Shown here: in pieces, positions 54,156-64,000 of the stretch | Numbering within the stretch: position 1 is the stretch's first letter | Layout of the letters: each line of letters starts with the position of its first letter | Origin: Rhododendron vialii | Lineage: Eukaryota > Streptophyta > Magnoliopsida > Ericales > Ericaceae | Assembly (NCBI RefSeq): GCF_030253575.1 | Contig: NC_080557.1 | Coordinates: 35,723,001-35,787,000 of the forward strand | Length of the DNA stretch: 64,000 nt | Direction of reading: 5' to 3' | Position numbers and translations under genes: made by a program | Notes under the pieces: generated by a model | Database searches by the model: none | Seen by the model: the letters and a program-made list of their open reading frames with translations, nothing else | What the model was told of the DNA's origin: nothing

Positions 54156-54383
54156 TGCTTTTTTGGATTCAAATTTGAATTTTTTTGGGTTTGGGGTAAT
54201 AAGAATTAGGGTAATAATTGGAGATAAGAATAATGAGTGGAGAGAGATAAAGAGAGAAATGAGAGTAATGATTGAAGATAAGGGTAATGAGTGAAGAGAA
54301 AAATAAGAGTAATGATTGAAAGTAGGGGTAATGAGTATTTGTTTAGTTGGAATTTTTTTTCAAGTTTGAATCCAAACAAGGCA
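54156..54383. mobile_element. Harbinger/Tourist-type MITE
   Basis: 228 bp. The right end TTCAAGTTTGAATCCAAACA-AGGCA inverts to match the left end TGCTTTTTTGGATTCAAATT. TTA flanks both ends (54153-54155 and 54384-54386). The interior carries repeated GGGTAATGAGTG-type words. Confidence 0.75.
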
Positions 54384-54860
54384 TTAAAATTGTCTTAACA
54401 TTCATGACTTTTGACTTATTTTCCTCTAATTTTTGTTTATTGTGCTTTGTCACCCAAACATTTCTCTATCTTTTGTGCTCGAATTTTTTAAGACAAAATT
54501 TGGAAATTACTACAGTCGCAAGAGTGAGAATTGAGAACGCGCCAACGGATTGAAAATGGGAACGAAGAACCCTAGTACGTGACTAACCACAACTCTAGAG
54601 GGCAAGACGTCAAAGTTGAGAATAGACAATCGATCGTGTCTTTGTTCCAATTACCGTACAAAGAGAAGCTTTATATGATCAAATTCAAATCGTGTTGTAT
54701 AATATATTAGCATGCTCTGTAAGATCCAGTACAACAAGTGAACTAGATAAATAGACATGACTTATCTATTTCACTTAGTTCATTTAAAATATCTTACTTA
54801 TTTAAGATTATATCGTAAGGTGGTCCAGACACGATTTATGATGTGAAACACTGAATGTAA

Positions 54861-55056
54861 TTTTTTTTTACCGGAGATATCTGGGTCAGCTTGCGCGCAC
54901 CTCGATTAATTCTGGGGCCCTGAAGGTAACGACCAGCCATAACCTCCCGTGGTCCCAAAGTTTAAAATGGTTGGCCTATGTGAAATTTAAACATGCGACC
55001 TCATGGTCAAGCACTTATTACTTTCTCATGCCCACTTTGCCAACCCCTTGGGATTA
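54861..55056 (-). mobile_element. tRNA-derived SINE (Au-like)
   Basis: On the minus strand it reads GGGGTTGGCAAAGTGGGCAT (A-box area), then GAGGTCGCATGTTTAAAT (B-box area), then TCGAGGTGCGCGCAAGCTGA and a short A-rich tail. These are hallmarks of eudicot Au-like SINEs. Confidence 0.7.
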
Positions 55057-55492
55057 ACACGGGAATGTAATAATTGCTCCATCACCATTTTCAAATAGAG
55101 TATTTTATACAATAGCACCATTCTCACTTTGGTTTCAAAAACAAAGAAAATACTGTGTAGAAAACGAGAGGAACTAATCACAGAAGTGTGAAGGAGGAAC
55201 ATAACTTTCTACTACATTTTTTAGATTGATTTTCCCCCTTTCTTGCCAAGAAGCAAACAAAGGAGGAGGGAAAATATATAATTGCTGTCCCCTTATTTCT
55301 TTTGAGTTCCAAAAACACCTTAAAAACTTGAGATAGTTTCCTATTTCTAGTTGTTTTATATTGTCCCTACAAAAAAAGAAAGAAAAAAACAAGAAAAGGG
55401 CAAAACTGATATGGCCGACTGTAGTTTGCCCTAATTTCATTTTGATTCCATATTTGTTCGTACACTAATTTTTTTTTATGAACAAACACTAA

Positions 55493-55731
55493 GAGCCCGT
55501 TCCAGAACACCTTCTTAAAAAATAAGTACTTATTTCACATTTTCAAATTCAAAAATAATGTAAATGAAAAATAATTTTTTAATTTTTTTTGCACCGTATT
55601 AAAGATCTCAATAAGATCTTTCAAACAAGATCCATAATGCATATTTTTAGATTTCAATAAGCCCATCATTTTTGAGCTTGAAATTGCCTTCTTAAAAAAT
55701 AAGTACTTATTTCGCGTTCCGGAACGGGGCC
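55493..55731. mobile_element. Harbinger/Tourist-type MITE, 239 bp
   Basis: Ends GAGCCCGTTCCAGAA and, inverted, GGCCCCGTTCCGGAA, flanked by TAA on both sides (55490-55492 and 55732-55734). The body matches the copy at 30419-30657, also 239 bp. Confidence 0.87.
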
Positions 55732-55739
55732 TAAGCATA

Positions 55740-56476
55740 ATATAGGCATTAAGTTAGCATTTAGAAGGGGCAATGCTAACCTTATCTATTAAGGCTGAGT
55801 TGAATTAACTTTTTCAAAATGTTTTCCCGACAATTATTTTTTTATTTATTTATTTTTTGGATTTTTTTTTTTTTGGAGTTTTTGGCCCGAGAGGAATAGA
55901 AAAACAATAAGCATGATAATAGTTCAGGAAAGAAGCCAAAAAACACACTAAAAAGTAAAAACTAGGATAAAAAAAGGTGAAAATAAGCAAGCGAGCAAAT
56001 GATTTGAAAAAATAAAAACAATATCACCATTACAAACTCAGAACACAATTACAGACACAACAGTGCATTAGAATCTATTAGCGTTGCGCCCGCTCGATGC
56101 ACGGGGCAACAAACAAAATGTCTACGATGTGTTCTTTCCCTTTCCGTGCATTGAATGAGCACAACACTAGTTTTTAATTAATTGTATATCTATATTGATC
56201 GACATACATTTTTACTAAAAGAGAAATGAAACTAACTACTTAAAGATGAAGGAAATCATAACAGATGAGTGGAAATAGCATAAACAACATTATGAGAGGG
56301 TCTAGGAGTCGTGGGACATATGTAAAATACAAACATATTCATATATCTCAGAAAACACATATGGACAATTACACACTTTTAAATTCCTGATCTTTCCATG
56401 TATAGTTGACTAAATTGAGGAAAAGGGTCATGACAAATGATACTATACATTCCAAAAGTAGTAGACAATTACACGC
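55740..56476. other. Spacer, no gene recognised
   Basis: AT-rich, with T-runs near 55840-55880. A phrase GCGTTGCGCCCGCTCGATGC at 56080 occurs in many plant repeats, but no bounded element could be drawn. Confidence 0.4.
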
Positions 56477-56479
56477 TTA

Positions 56480-57988
56480 GGGCTTGTTTGGATGCGGGGA
56501 AAAAATTTGGGATATTAGTTAATAAGGGGAATAAGATAGTAGGTGGTATTAATTAATAAATGATGGCCCACATTGATGTAATGTTTATGAGGGGGATTGG
56601 ACTAGGTTTTTTTTTTTTTTTTTGATCAGGGGATTGGAGTAGGTTGTTTGGATGAAGTATCAGATAATGTGGATTAAATAATACTTGGTTTAGATGGAGG
56701 ATTAATAGGGGGTATAAGGAATGGTGAATGATATAAAATGACCATTTTGCCCTTGTGCAGTCCCTAAATTAATTATGTATTACGTTTTTTATGTAATTGT
56801 AAATTTAATTATTCTTTCACAATTTAAGCCGTAATATTTATTTCTATTAACAAATTTAGTATTATTATTAAACAATTTTTTTTTTATAAAATTTGGTTTT
56901 AAAAAAAAAATTAAGTGTTCCAAATTTCAATCCGTTTGAACCGTGGAAAGATTTTAGTTTTCTGATCATTTTATCCTAAATGGTCATAGTAAAATTTTGA
57001 CTCTAGGGCTCTCATTGATTAACCCTAAGAAAGTTGTAGAATCAAATATCTCTTAAGGCTAATCAACGAGAGCCATAGAGTCAAAATTTAATTATGATCA
57101 TTTAGGATAAAATAATCAAAAAACTAAATCTTTCCACCGGTTCAAATAGATTGAAATTTGGAACACTTAATTTTTCAACCTCTTTAGACAGTTTATATAT
57201 TAAAAAATATGGTTAAAAAATTAAGTGTTCCAAATTTTAATCCGTTTGAACCGGTGAAAAGATTTTAATTTTCTGATCATTTTATCATTAATGATCATAA
57301 TTAAATTTTGACTCTAGGACTCTCGTTGATTAGCCCTAAGAAAGTCGTAGAATCAAATATCTCTTTGGGTTAATCAACGAGAGCCATAGAGTCGAAATTT
57401 AACTATGACCATTCAGGATAAAATGATCAGAAAACTAAGATCTTCGCACCGGTTCAAATGGATTGAAAATTGGAACACATATTTTTTTACACCGTTCATA
57501 TATTAAAAAATATAATTAAAAATTAAGCATTCCAATTTTCAATCTGTTTGAACCGGTGCGAAGATCTTATTTTTCTGATCATTTTATCTTAAATGGTCAT
57601 CATGGATTTTTGGCTCTAAGGCCTTTCAATGAGCACTCTAAGAGAGCCTTGGAACTAAATAAGGAGTCTTACGATAGGTTTGAATGGAAAATATGATTTT
57701 GGGTGGAATGGAGAGTAGAAGTTGGTTGAATGGTGAATGGGGAAAGGGGATAACGAAGGGTATCTTCGTCCACAAAACACCGCTCCACAGCCGGATTATT
57801 TTTGGAGACCTCAAGAGGAGCCCAAAGCTAAGATCAGAGAAAGCCTGGAACAGGTGAAAACGATAAGGGGGTAAGAAATTATCAGGGGAACTTCATGGGA
57901 TGCCAAACGGGGGAAAAGGGGTGGGCCCCTCGCCATATACGCCCTCTTATTTTTTTCCCTCCCCTTTTTACTCCATCCAAATAGGGCC
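56480..57988. mobile_element. 1.5-kb Harbinger-type element containing an alternating-repeat array
   Basis: Ends GGGCTTGTTTGGATG and, inverted, GGCCCTATTTGGATGGAG, flanked by TTA on both sides (56477-56479 and 57989-57991). No transposase. Its middle (about 56890-57650) is the alternating-unit array described separately, likely a later insertion or internal expansion. Confidence 0.65.
56890..57650. repeat. Five ~150-bp units in strictly alternating orientation
   Basis: The core AAGTGTTCCAAATTTCAATC (reverse), GGTTCAAATAGATTGAAATT (forward) and so on occurs near 56915, 57135, 57215, 57448 and 57530 in orientation R-F-R-F-R. Between cores lie TTTATATATTAAAAAATAT and GAGAGCCATAGAGTC / GACTCTAG(G)(A/G)CTCTC words. 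It is the same family as the loci at 49.8 and 50.9 kb. Confidence 0.85.
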
Positions 57989-58163
57989 TTAAATTCCTAA
58001 TTTTTTCCGCATTGAAATTCAGACTACCCGTGTCAAAAAAGAAAAAAGAAATTCAGACTACAGCTCATTGGTCTTTAATTCAGTGTAGTTCTTGAACATA
58101 GCATATTGCTTTCAAAATTTGCAGAACAAAATATTGAAAGGATCTTATTAATACGTGCCCTAA

Positions 58164-58507
58164 GGCCATCCACAGTGGTATAATCAAATGTTAATTGTTT
58201 TTAAAGTTAACAATGTTTGTGCAAAAGATGGCTCACAATGGTATAATCAAACTTAGCAACATCCTTAAAAATAATCAAATTTTAGGTTTTGGATAACCAA
58301 AACTAGCAACATTTTTCAATAATCAAAAGCATTTTTAAGCTTTGGATAACCAATTTTAGGCTGTGGACCCCTTAGTTTGATTATGGACTAGAAACGACCA
58401 TTGTGAACCTCAACATTGGTAAGCTTAACAATCTCTTAAATGAATAATCAAAAGCTGATGTGTCAACTTTTGGTTATCCATTTTTGATTATACCATTGTG
58501 GATGGCC
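58164..58507. mobile_element. Harbinger/Tourist-type MITE with GGCCATCCAC ends
   Basis: 344 bp. Ends GGCCATCCACAGTGGTATAA and TTATACCATTGTGGATGGCC form inverted repeats of about 25 bp, flanked by TAA (58161-58163 and 58508-58510). Internal ATAATCAAA and TTAACAAT words recur. Confidence 0.9.
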
Positions 58508-58510
58508 TAA

Positions 58511-60120
58511 GGGCATATGATAGAATTGCATTAAATGTTCTATTTCACTCTACTTTTTATGGAGAATGTAAAGATTATGGTAGAGTAATAAATTATTTCT
58601 TTTAGAAGACTCAGTTTTTTTAGTATGGAACTGAAATGCCCGGACGTTAGTCTTCCTTCCCCATCCCCTCCACCAACCTCTGCAAATCTTCCACAGGGAC
58701 CCGAATTAAGCATTAAAAACGCTCAACATTCGAGTTAAAAAAAAAGTGAACAATTACTCACCAAAATCTAACGAATTCGAATCGGATTAATAAAGCTGAA
58801 AGAATAAATTGTAATTTGCAAAAAGGCTAGGTTTGTCTTACTAACGTTCCTACTGTGTTTTGTCTCTTTTATTCAATTTTTTTCGTATTTCTTAATTTTT
58901 TTTATTTTATGGATTATTGGTTTGTGTCGATGAGAGAAATATAAAAAGTTCAAAATTAAATTAAATTTTATTGAATAAAAACGAAAATAAAAAAAATTAT
59001 CTGTGTTGGATTATTTGTCTTTATTAAAAAAAAATAGTTTTGAACATAATTTTGTACTTTTCAATTTTTTCTCATCGAGAAGAACCTATAATCCAAAAAA
59101 GGATTGACGTAAAACTAAAAGTGCGAAAAAATTCCAAATTAAGGCAAAAAAATAATTCAACTGTCCAGCCAAAAAAAAAATTGACGTAAAGAAGGAACGT
59201 TTTTTGTTAATCTGTTGTGTTTTTTAATTAATATTGTGTTTGTTGAGTTTTTGAATCTGATGCGAGTTTCGTAATTTTCCAATGATTTTTGATAGTGCTC
59301 AAGAATGGAAATTAAATGCTGAAGAGTGGCTTAATATAGGCTGTTTGGTAGGAAAATGGGTTACAGTTTGGGTAAATTGGGATGCCAAAAGACAATAGAA
59401 GGTGAAAGGAAAAAAAAGAAAGAAAGAAGGGAGCACAAATAAAATTGAGCGGAGGGAAAATTAAGGGGTATTTTTGTCTCCACAAACATGTTTTACTCTT
59501 TATCCAATATTCCAACTACTTTCACTACTCTCTATGGAAGTGGGGTTTAATTGATCTCAATTAATGAACATTATCATGTGCCTAAAGAATAGGAAAAGTG
59601 GCGAGGAGTTGCAGGAGAAGAGATTAAATAGTAGAAGAAGAGAAAAGTGGTGAAAGTGGTTTTTTTTATTTTTTGTTGGTAACGGGCAGGTGTTTTAGGA
59701 GGAAAGGAGGGAGGGGTGAACGTGGGGTTTTTTAATTTTTAAAGAGAATGTAAAATCTTTGAAATTAGGATTTGGAAGACTGTGGGGCTTAAATACATTC
59801 TTATAGGGTATTTAAGAAAATCAAATTAAAAGAAAATCAAAACTCTAGAAAATTAGGGATGGAGGTTTGGAGGATGGGTAAGCCTAAACACATTCTTATA
59901 AGATAATGATAGATAGATAGATTCGACGCACATGGATTCATGTACATCGAACGGTTCCGAACACAAACAACGCTCGAAGTTGTGTTTGAAGATTTTCTAA
60001 AAACAATCCAACCACAGCACCATCCACAATCCTTCACATACATGTGAGAAAAAAAACACATTTACTACATCAAATCCTTCACATACATGTGAGGAAAAAA
60101 AAAACATTTACTACATCAAA
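58511..60120. other. AT-rich spacer, no gene recognised
   Basis: 58860-59160 carries the TCTTTTATTCAA and GATGAGAGAAATATAAA text also seen near 31.4 and 52.6 kb, an old dispersed repeat. No coding region is supported. Confidence 0.5.
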
Positions 60121-60125
60121 AATGC

Positions 60126-60253
60126 TAGGTGCACAATCATCCCAACACAATCCTCACATACACGTGGGACGTCTCGTGTTAAATGTGTGTGGGACCCATG
60201 TATATGTGAGGAATTGTGTTTGGTATTATGTTCGGATGATTGTGCACTTAGTG
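60126..60253. repeat. Inverted repeat with CACATACATGTGAG-type palindromes
   Basis: AGGTGCACAATCATCC and ACACAATCCTCACATACACG on the left mirror TATATGTGAGGAATTGTGTT and GGATGATTGTGCAC on the right. Related direct words precede it at 60026 and 60071 (CAATCCTTCACATACATGTG, AAATCCTTCACATACATGTG), and others follow at 61420-61640. Confidence 0.75.
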
Positions 60254-60475
60254 TCTCTCTTACTACCAAAATCAGCCCTGACTTTTCGGAAGTTTAAAAC
60301 GAAAATTAAAAATAGGGCATCTTTTGTTGGACTATAATAAAAGATTAAAAAAAAAAAAGAGTAGGAGAGGCCCTTACAATTCAGAATTTTTTGAAAGGCC
60401 TAAAGCGGTCGCAACACTTGCTTAAGGTCAAGAGTCAAGATCAGCTTTGTTTACTACTTACACAATAATCCAAAC

Positions 60476-61399
60476 CAGTGGCGGCTCCAGGAATTTGTGA
60501 TAGGGTGTTCTGAAATTACCTTAACTCTACTAGTTGATATATTAACTAATAATTTATGTACAATATCTCATTTAGTTGTATAAATAGTACGGTCAAAAAA
60601 CATAACCTCTATTCTAAAAAAATTAACTACGAGGCGAAATAAGAACTTTAAGCCTAATTTTAAACAAAAAATTAATTTTTTTTTAAAGTTGTTGTATTTC
60701 ATAGTAGACTGTGTTTCGAGAATGCAGGGGTTAAAATTTTACAGTTGTCCTAGATGATTTTTGAGTTTTTATATTTTGTACTAACGTTTAACCAGCGTAT
60801 TAATTTACTAAAACCCTTTTGAAAAAATTGTAGCGAGTACGTTGGGGTTGACCTTCTCGAAAATCTATTGTTCTTCAGGATGACATGATGAGATTTTATA
60901 TCGTAGTCTTAAATTCGAAGGAATATTATTCAAGTAAATGGGATTGCAATGTAGTTGAATTTTTTTAAAGCTTGGTCCATAATTTTATAAGCTAACTAGA
61001 CACAAAAAAAAAAAAGGAAGTTATTTTTATGAATGCGAAATTAACACATTTAGACTATCGATAATAAAAATGGAGAGAAAACGCAGAGTATAATACTTAC
61101 ACCAGTAGATTCTTCTTTTCACTTTCTTTTTATAATTTTTTTTTTTTACTGATTATGAGCTTTACTTGAGGAAATATGTTAGGTGTTCAAATATGAATTA
61201 CTTGAATTGATGGGTTGTCATTGAGTGTTCAATTAGTTTTGGGTTAGGTGTTCAAGACTTTTAGAATTGAGTGTTCATTGATATTTACATTGGGTGTTCA
61301 AAAAAAGACTAGCCCATAATTTTTACATATATTCTAAGCAAAAAAAAATTGTTCGGTTGTTCAGTTGGCCATGGATTCATCTACATAGAGCCGCCTCTG
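60476..61399. mobile_element. Non-autonomous hAT-type element with GGCGGCTC ends
   Basis: 924 bp flanked by exact 8-bp duplications ATCCAAAC (60468-60475 and 61400-61407). Ends are CAGTGGCGGCTCCA and, inverted, CAGAGGCGGCTCTA. The interior is AT-rich with no transposase frame. It resembles the ends at 13173 and 16511. Confidence 0.85.
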
Positions 61400-62007
61400 A
61401 TCCAAACACAACACCAAATATAATCTCTCACGTACATGTAAGGAGGCTCACACGATGAGGCAAAACAAAAGTGCTATGTACACAATACCACCAAACACAA
61501 TCTCTTACATACATGTAAGATCCATACATACTAGTGCGTATTGGCCCCACATTTACATGAGAGTAGGTAAAAAAATGCTAAAAACACAATATCAAATACA
61601 TCTTCTCACGTACTTGTGAGCCCACACACAAGAGTAATGTGGGCCAAACATGTATGTAGCATCTTTCAACACACTTAAGCCAAGCAGTCAAACGGGCCCT
61701 GAGAAGGTGGAGCTTTTCGCCTTTCTTTTTTTCCAGGGAGACACGGTGGTCTGCCTTTGAGATGGGAGGGAGGGACTAACTACGGCACGGAGCCTTCTTC
61801 TCGTTTCTCTCTCATCCTTCTTCACACACACACACATACATATATTAATATATATACATGTCTGTTCTATAGATTCAGCGCCTTCAAAAGTAGGAAGAAT
61901 CCCAACATGAGAGAACCCTCGTGAATTCGCACGGTTCAATCCGCCCTCGATTCCAATTTCTCCCTCCTTACCTGTCTATTTCAATGTAGACGCCCCTCTC
62001 TCCCTTT

Positions 62008-62032
62008 CTCTCTCTCTCTCTCTCTCTCTCTT
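62008..62032 (+). repeat. (CT)n tract upstream of the last gene
   Basis: CT run about 100 bp upstream of the ATG at 62131, pyrimidine on the sense strand, probably in the 5' leader. Confidence 0.85.
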
Positions 62033-62130
62033 TCGGTCCATGTATTGTTCGTGTTTTTTTTGGTTTGGTTTTGAATTGTTGCGATTGGTTCTGAATCGTG
62101 GGGTGATTTGAATCTGGAAAAACCCGGCAT

Positions 62131-62913
62131 ATGATGCTTTGTTCTGCATTAACAAGTCAGATACAGTCGTGGCTTCGTGATTACGATAGGATTCAATTCC
62201 TCGCCGTTGTTCTCATCTACATTCAGGTACATAACAACATTAACGCCCCTCCCTCCCTTCCTCATTTCGTTTGAATTTGTTCGTGCAGACACACCCACAA
62301 TTTAGGTATCTAGTAATATGCTGTGATATGTGATATCATTTTCGGTTTTTGTGCCACACATGTGTAATTCATGTACATGTATGTTTTCGCCATTGTTTTT
62401 TATCCCGAATTAGGGTTTCCTGATCGCTCCGAATTCAGGCACAAATCAATCCTCGCGTCCTGAAACGTGAATAACAAGCATCAAACTCGAAATAACATAA
62501 TGGAACATATTTTACTTAAGGGGCGTAAATGTAACACTCCGTGGAGTTTTTCATTTTTTCACTTTGTTCAACCTACCATTTGCTGCCCTCTATTTTGCTA
62601 GAACCCGAACATAAAATGTTAAAAGGGGAAAGGAGAAAAGGTAATATGATGATTTTCCTCGTGTTCATTTATTCCATCGAAAGAAACTGATATAATTTAC
62701 CCTTGTTGGTGTTTTTAAGATTGGTTGCGCATTGATTGGATCTCTGGGAGCCCTGTACAACGGAGTGTTGCTGATTAATTTGGCAATTGCGTTGTTTGCT
62801 TTAGTAGCAATTGAGAGTAGCAGTCAGAGACTTGCCCGGACATATGCTGTTCTTCTCTTCTGCGCAGTTTTGCTCGACATCGTCTGGTTCATTCTCTTCG
62901 CCCATGAAATTTG
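62131..62913 (+). CDS. Small multi-pass membrane protein, 5' part (possibly AGTRAP-like)
   Basis: Exon 1 (62131-62226) encodes MMLCSALTSQIQSWLRDYDR and then IQFLAVVLIYIQ. Exon 2 (62720-62913) continues IGCALIGSLGALYNGVLLIN and ends HEIW, split by the donor TG|GTGCGT. Donor GTACAT and acceptor TTTTTAAG join in phase 0. At least three hydrophobic helices are visible in the first 96 residues. The rest of the gene lies beyond the window; no further exon is seen up to 64000, so the next intron exceeds 1 kb. The helix spacing and LDIVWF motif recall AGTRAP-domain membrane proteins, but this is a recollection-based guess. The second ATG at 62134 is equally possible as the start. Confidence 0.65.
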
Positions 62914-64000
62914 GTGCGTTTGCTTATTTATTTGCCGCTTGTCTTTTCTTATTAACTTGAGATTTCTACTTCCCGAGATGAATACCTCTTGCATTTGAAT
63001 ATTTCTATTCTTTACGTTGTTGGGTATATAATTCGGAGCAAAGAGATAGCTATACAGAGAAGAACCATTAGTATTTTCTATTTTTTTTATTCACTATTCT
63101 TGCTATCCATATGTTTATTGCTAATGGCCAGAATATAAACTTCGAAAAGTTGCAGAATGTTTTACATGCTCTACAACGTTATGGTAAATTGGGAATTTAG
63201 GCAGTTTGGATTGTAACTGGTTTCATTTGGGTCACTCAAATTCTTGAATCCATGATGTCCTGAATTAATGAGGGAAATCCATATTATATGCCGTAAAGAC
63301 ATGAGAGTGCTTTAGTTTTTTTTGAAAATAGAGTGCTTTAGTTCTCTCCTCACCATCTATCCTTTGAGAATCTGAGTCATCTGACCCTCTTCTCCCATCT
63401 TCATCCAACAAATTCTTCAGGGGTTCCGAATGAGTTTCCAAAGACTACCTCCCATGGAAAAGATATCCTTATAGCAGTCAACTCACCCCATGTCATGCCA
63501 TAGTAAAAAGCCACACCTTCCCCGAAAGCTTTCCCTGGCACGTGCGCTTTCCTTGGCACATGCAAACTTCGAAATCCATTTTCTCAACAAAGCTTTGCCT
63601 GAGAATGCAGGCCTCCTTGTACTCAACCCTCCATTTTTCAGAACCTTTCCAACACCGGGTCCTACCCAACATTTATCCCGAGATCCCAAAGGCAAATAGA
63701 AGGAAGGGACCCCACTTTGCTCCCCAATTTAGAAAGAAGCTAAATCATCAATATTCTCCACCTTTTCCCGGATCTCAAAAGTCAAACCATAGTGAAACAC
63801 AACGAAGTTTGAAAGTTGCTCCTCCTTAGCCACGAAAATTATTTGCATCTTCATCATAGACTTAATCCCCTCTCAACATAGACTTTCATGGAAAAGAGTT
63901 CTTCATTAAAAATACCCTGACATATTTCTCTTAAAAATGAAACTCCTGAGTTGTAAATCATTGGTTGTGCCCTCCCTTTTCCATAACCAAAAATGGTTTA
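62914..64000 (+). other. Downstream intron of the last gene
   Basis: No exon that continues the membrane protein is recognised. 63300-63850 has GC-richer sequence whose reading frames lack any familiar motif. Confidence 0.4.

Overview
Organism: this is nuclear DNA from a flowering plant, most likely a eudicot. The genes have GT-AG introns, long AT-rich spacers and many miniature transposons. The proteins are plant families: a GH9 endoglucanase, a plant RHM rhamnose synthase, an SKU5-like cupredoxin and an ASHR2-type SET protein. The sequence does not fix the genus.

Layout: the left half (1-42 kb) is genic. In order it holds the 3' end of an alpha/beta hydrolase (+), a GH9 endoglucanase of 8 exons (+), a RAD7-like leucine-rich-repeat protein of 6 coding exons (-), a hAT-transposase-derived BED/DUF659 gene (-), a GPI-anchored protein (-), an intronless ASHR2-like MYND/SET gene (+), an intronless SKU5-similar gene (+) and RHM (-). 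From about 44.9 to 61.9 kb no gene is recognised; the stretch is a transposon field. It holds a 2.36-kb solo-LTR candidate, hAT-, Harbinger- and Stowaway-type MITEs, a SINE, a minisatellite and large nested palindromes. At 62.1 kb the 5' part of a small multi-pass membrane protein begins and runs off the window. All exon models were spliced by hand; phases agree at every coding junction, giving proteins of 499, 773, 749, 225, 409, 560 and 673 residues.

How the genes relate: several encode cell-wall or cell-surface functions (endoglucanase, UDP-rhamnose synthesis, SKU5-like, GPI-anchored protein). They are not an operon, and nothing shows co-regulation.

Most interesting: (1) long (CT)n tracts lie within 0-16 nt of the 5' splice site in six introns of three genes, always pyrimidine on the sense strand; (2) a 324-bp element with ~42-bp terminal inverted repeats and an exact 8-bp target duplication carries seven TTACCGAAA motifs at ~33-bp spacing; (3) a family of ~150-bp units in alternating orientation forms palindromes of palindromes at two loci (50.9 and 56.9 kb), with a related mixed-orientation array at 49.8 kb; (4) a near-perfect 367-bp hairpin sits inside a Harbinger-type MITE; (5) eight hAT-type elements have exact or 7/8 8-bp target duplications, one lying inside an intron of the hAT-derived host gene.
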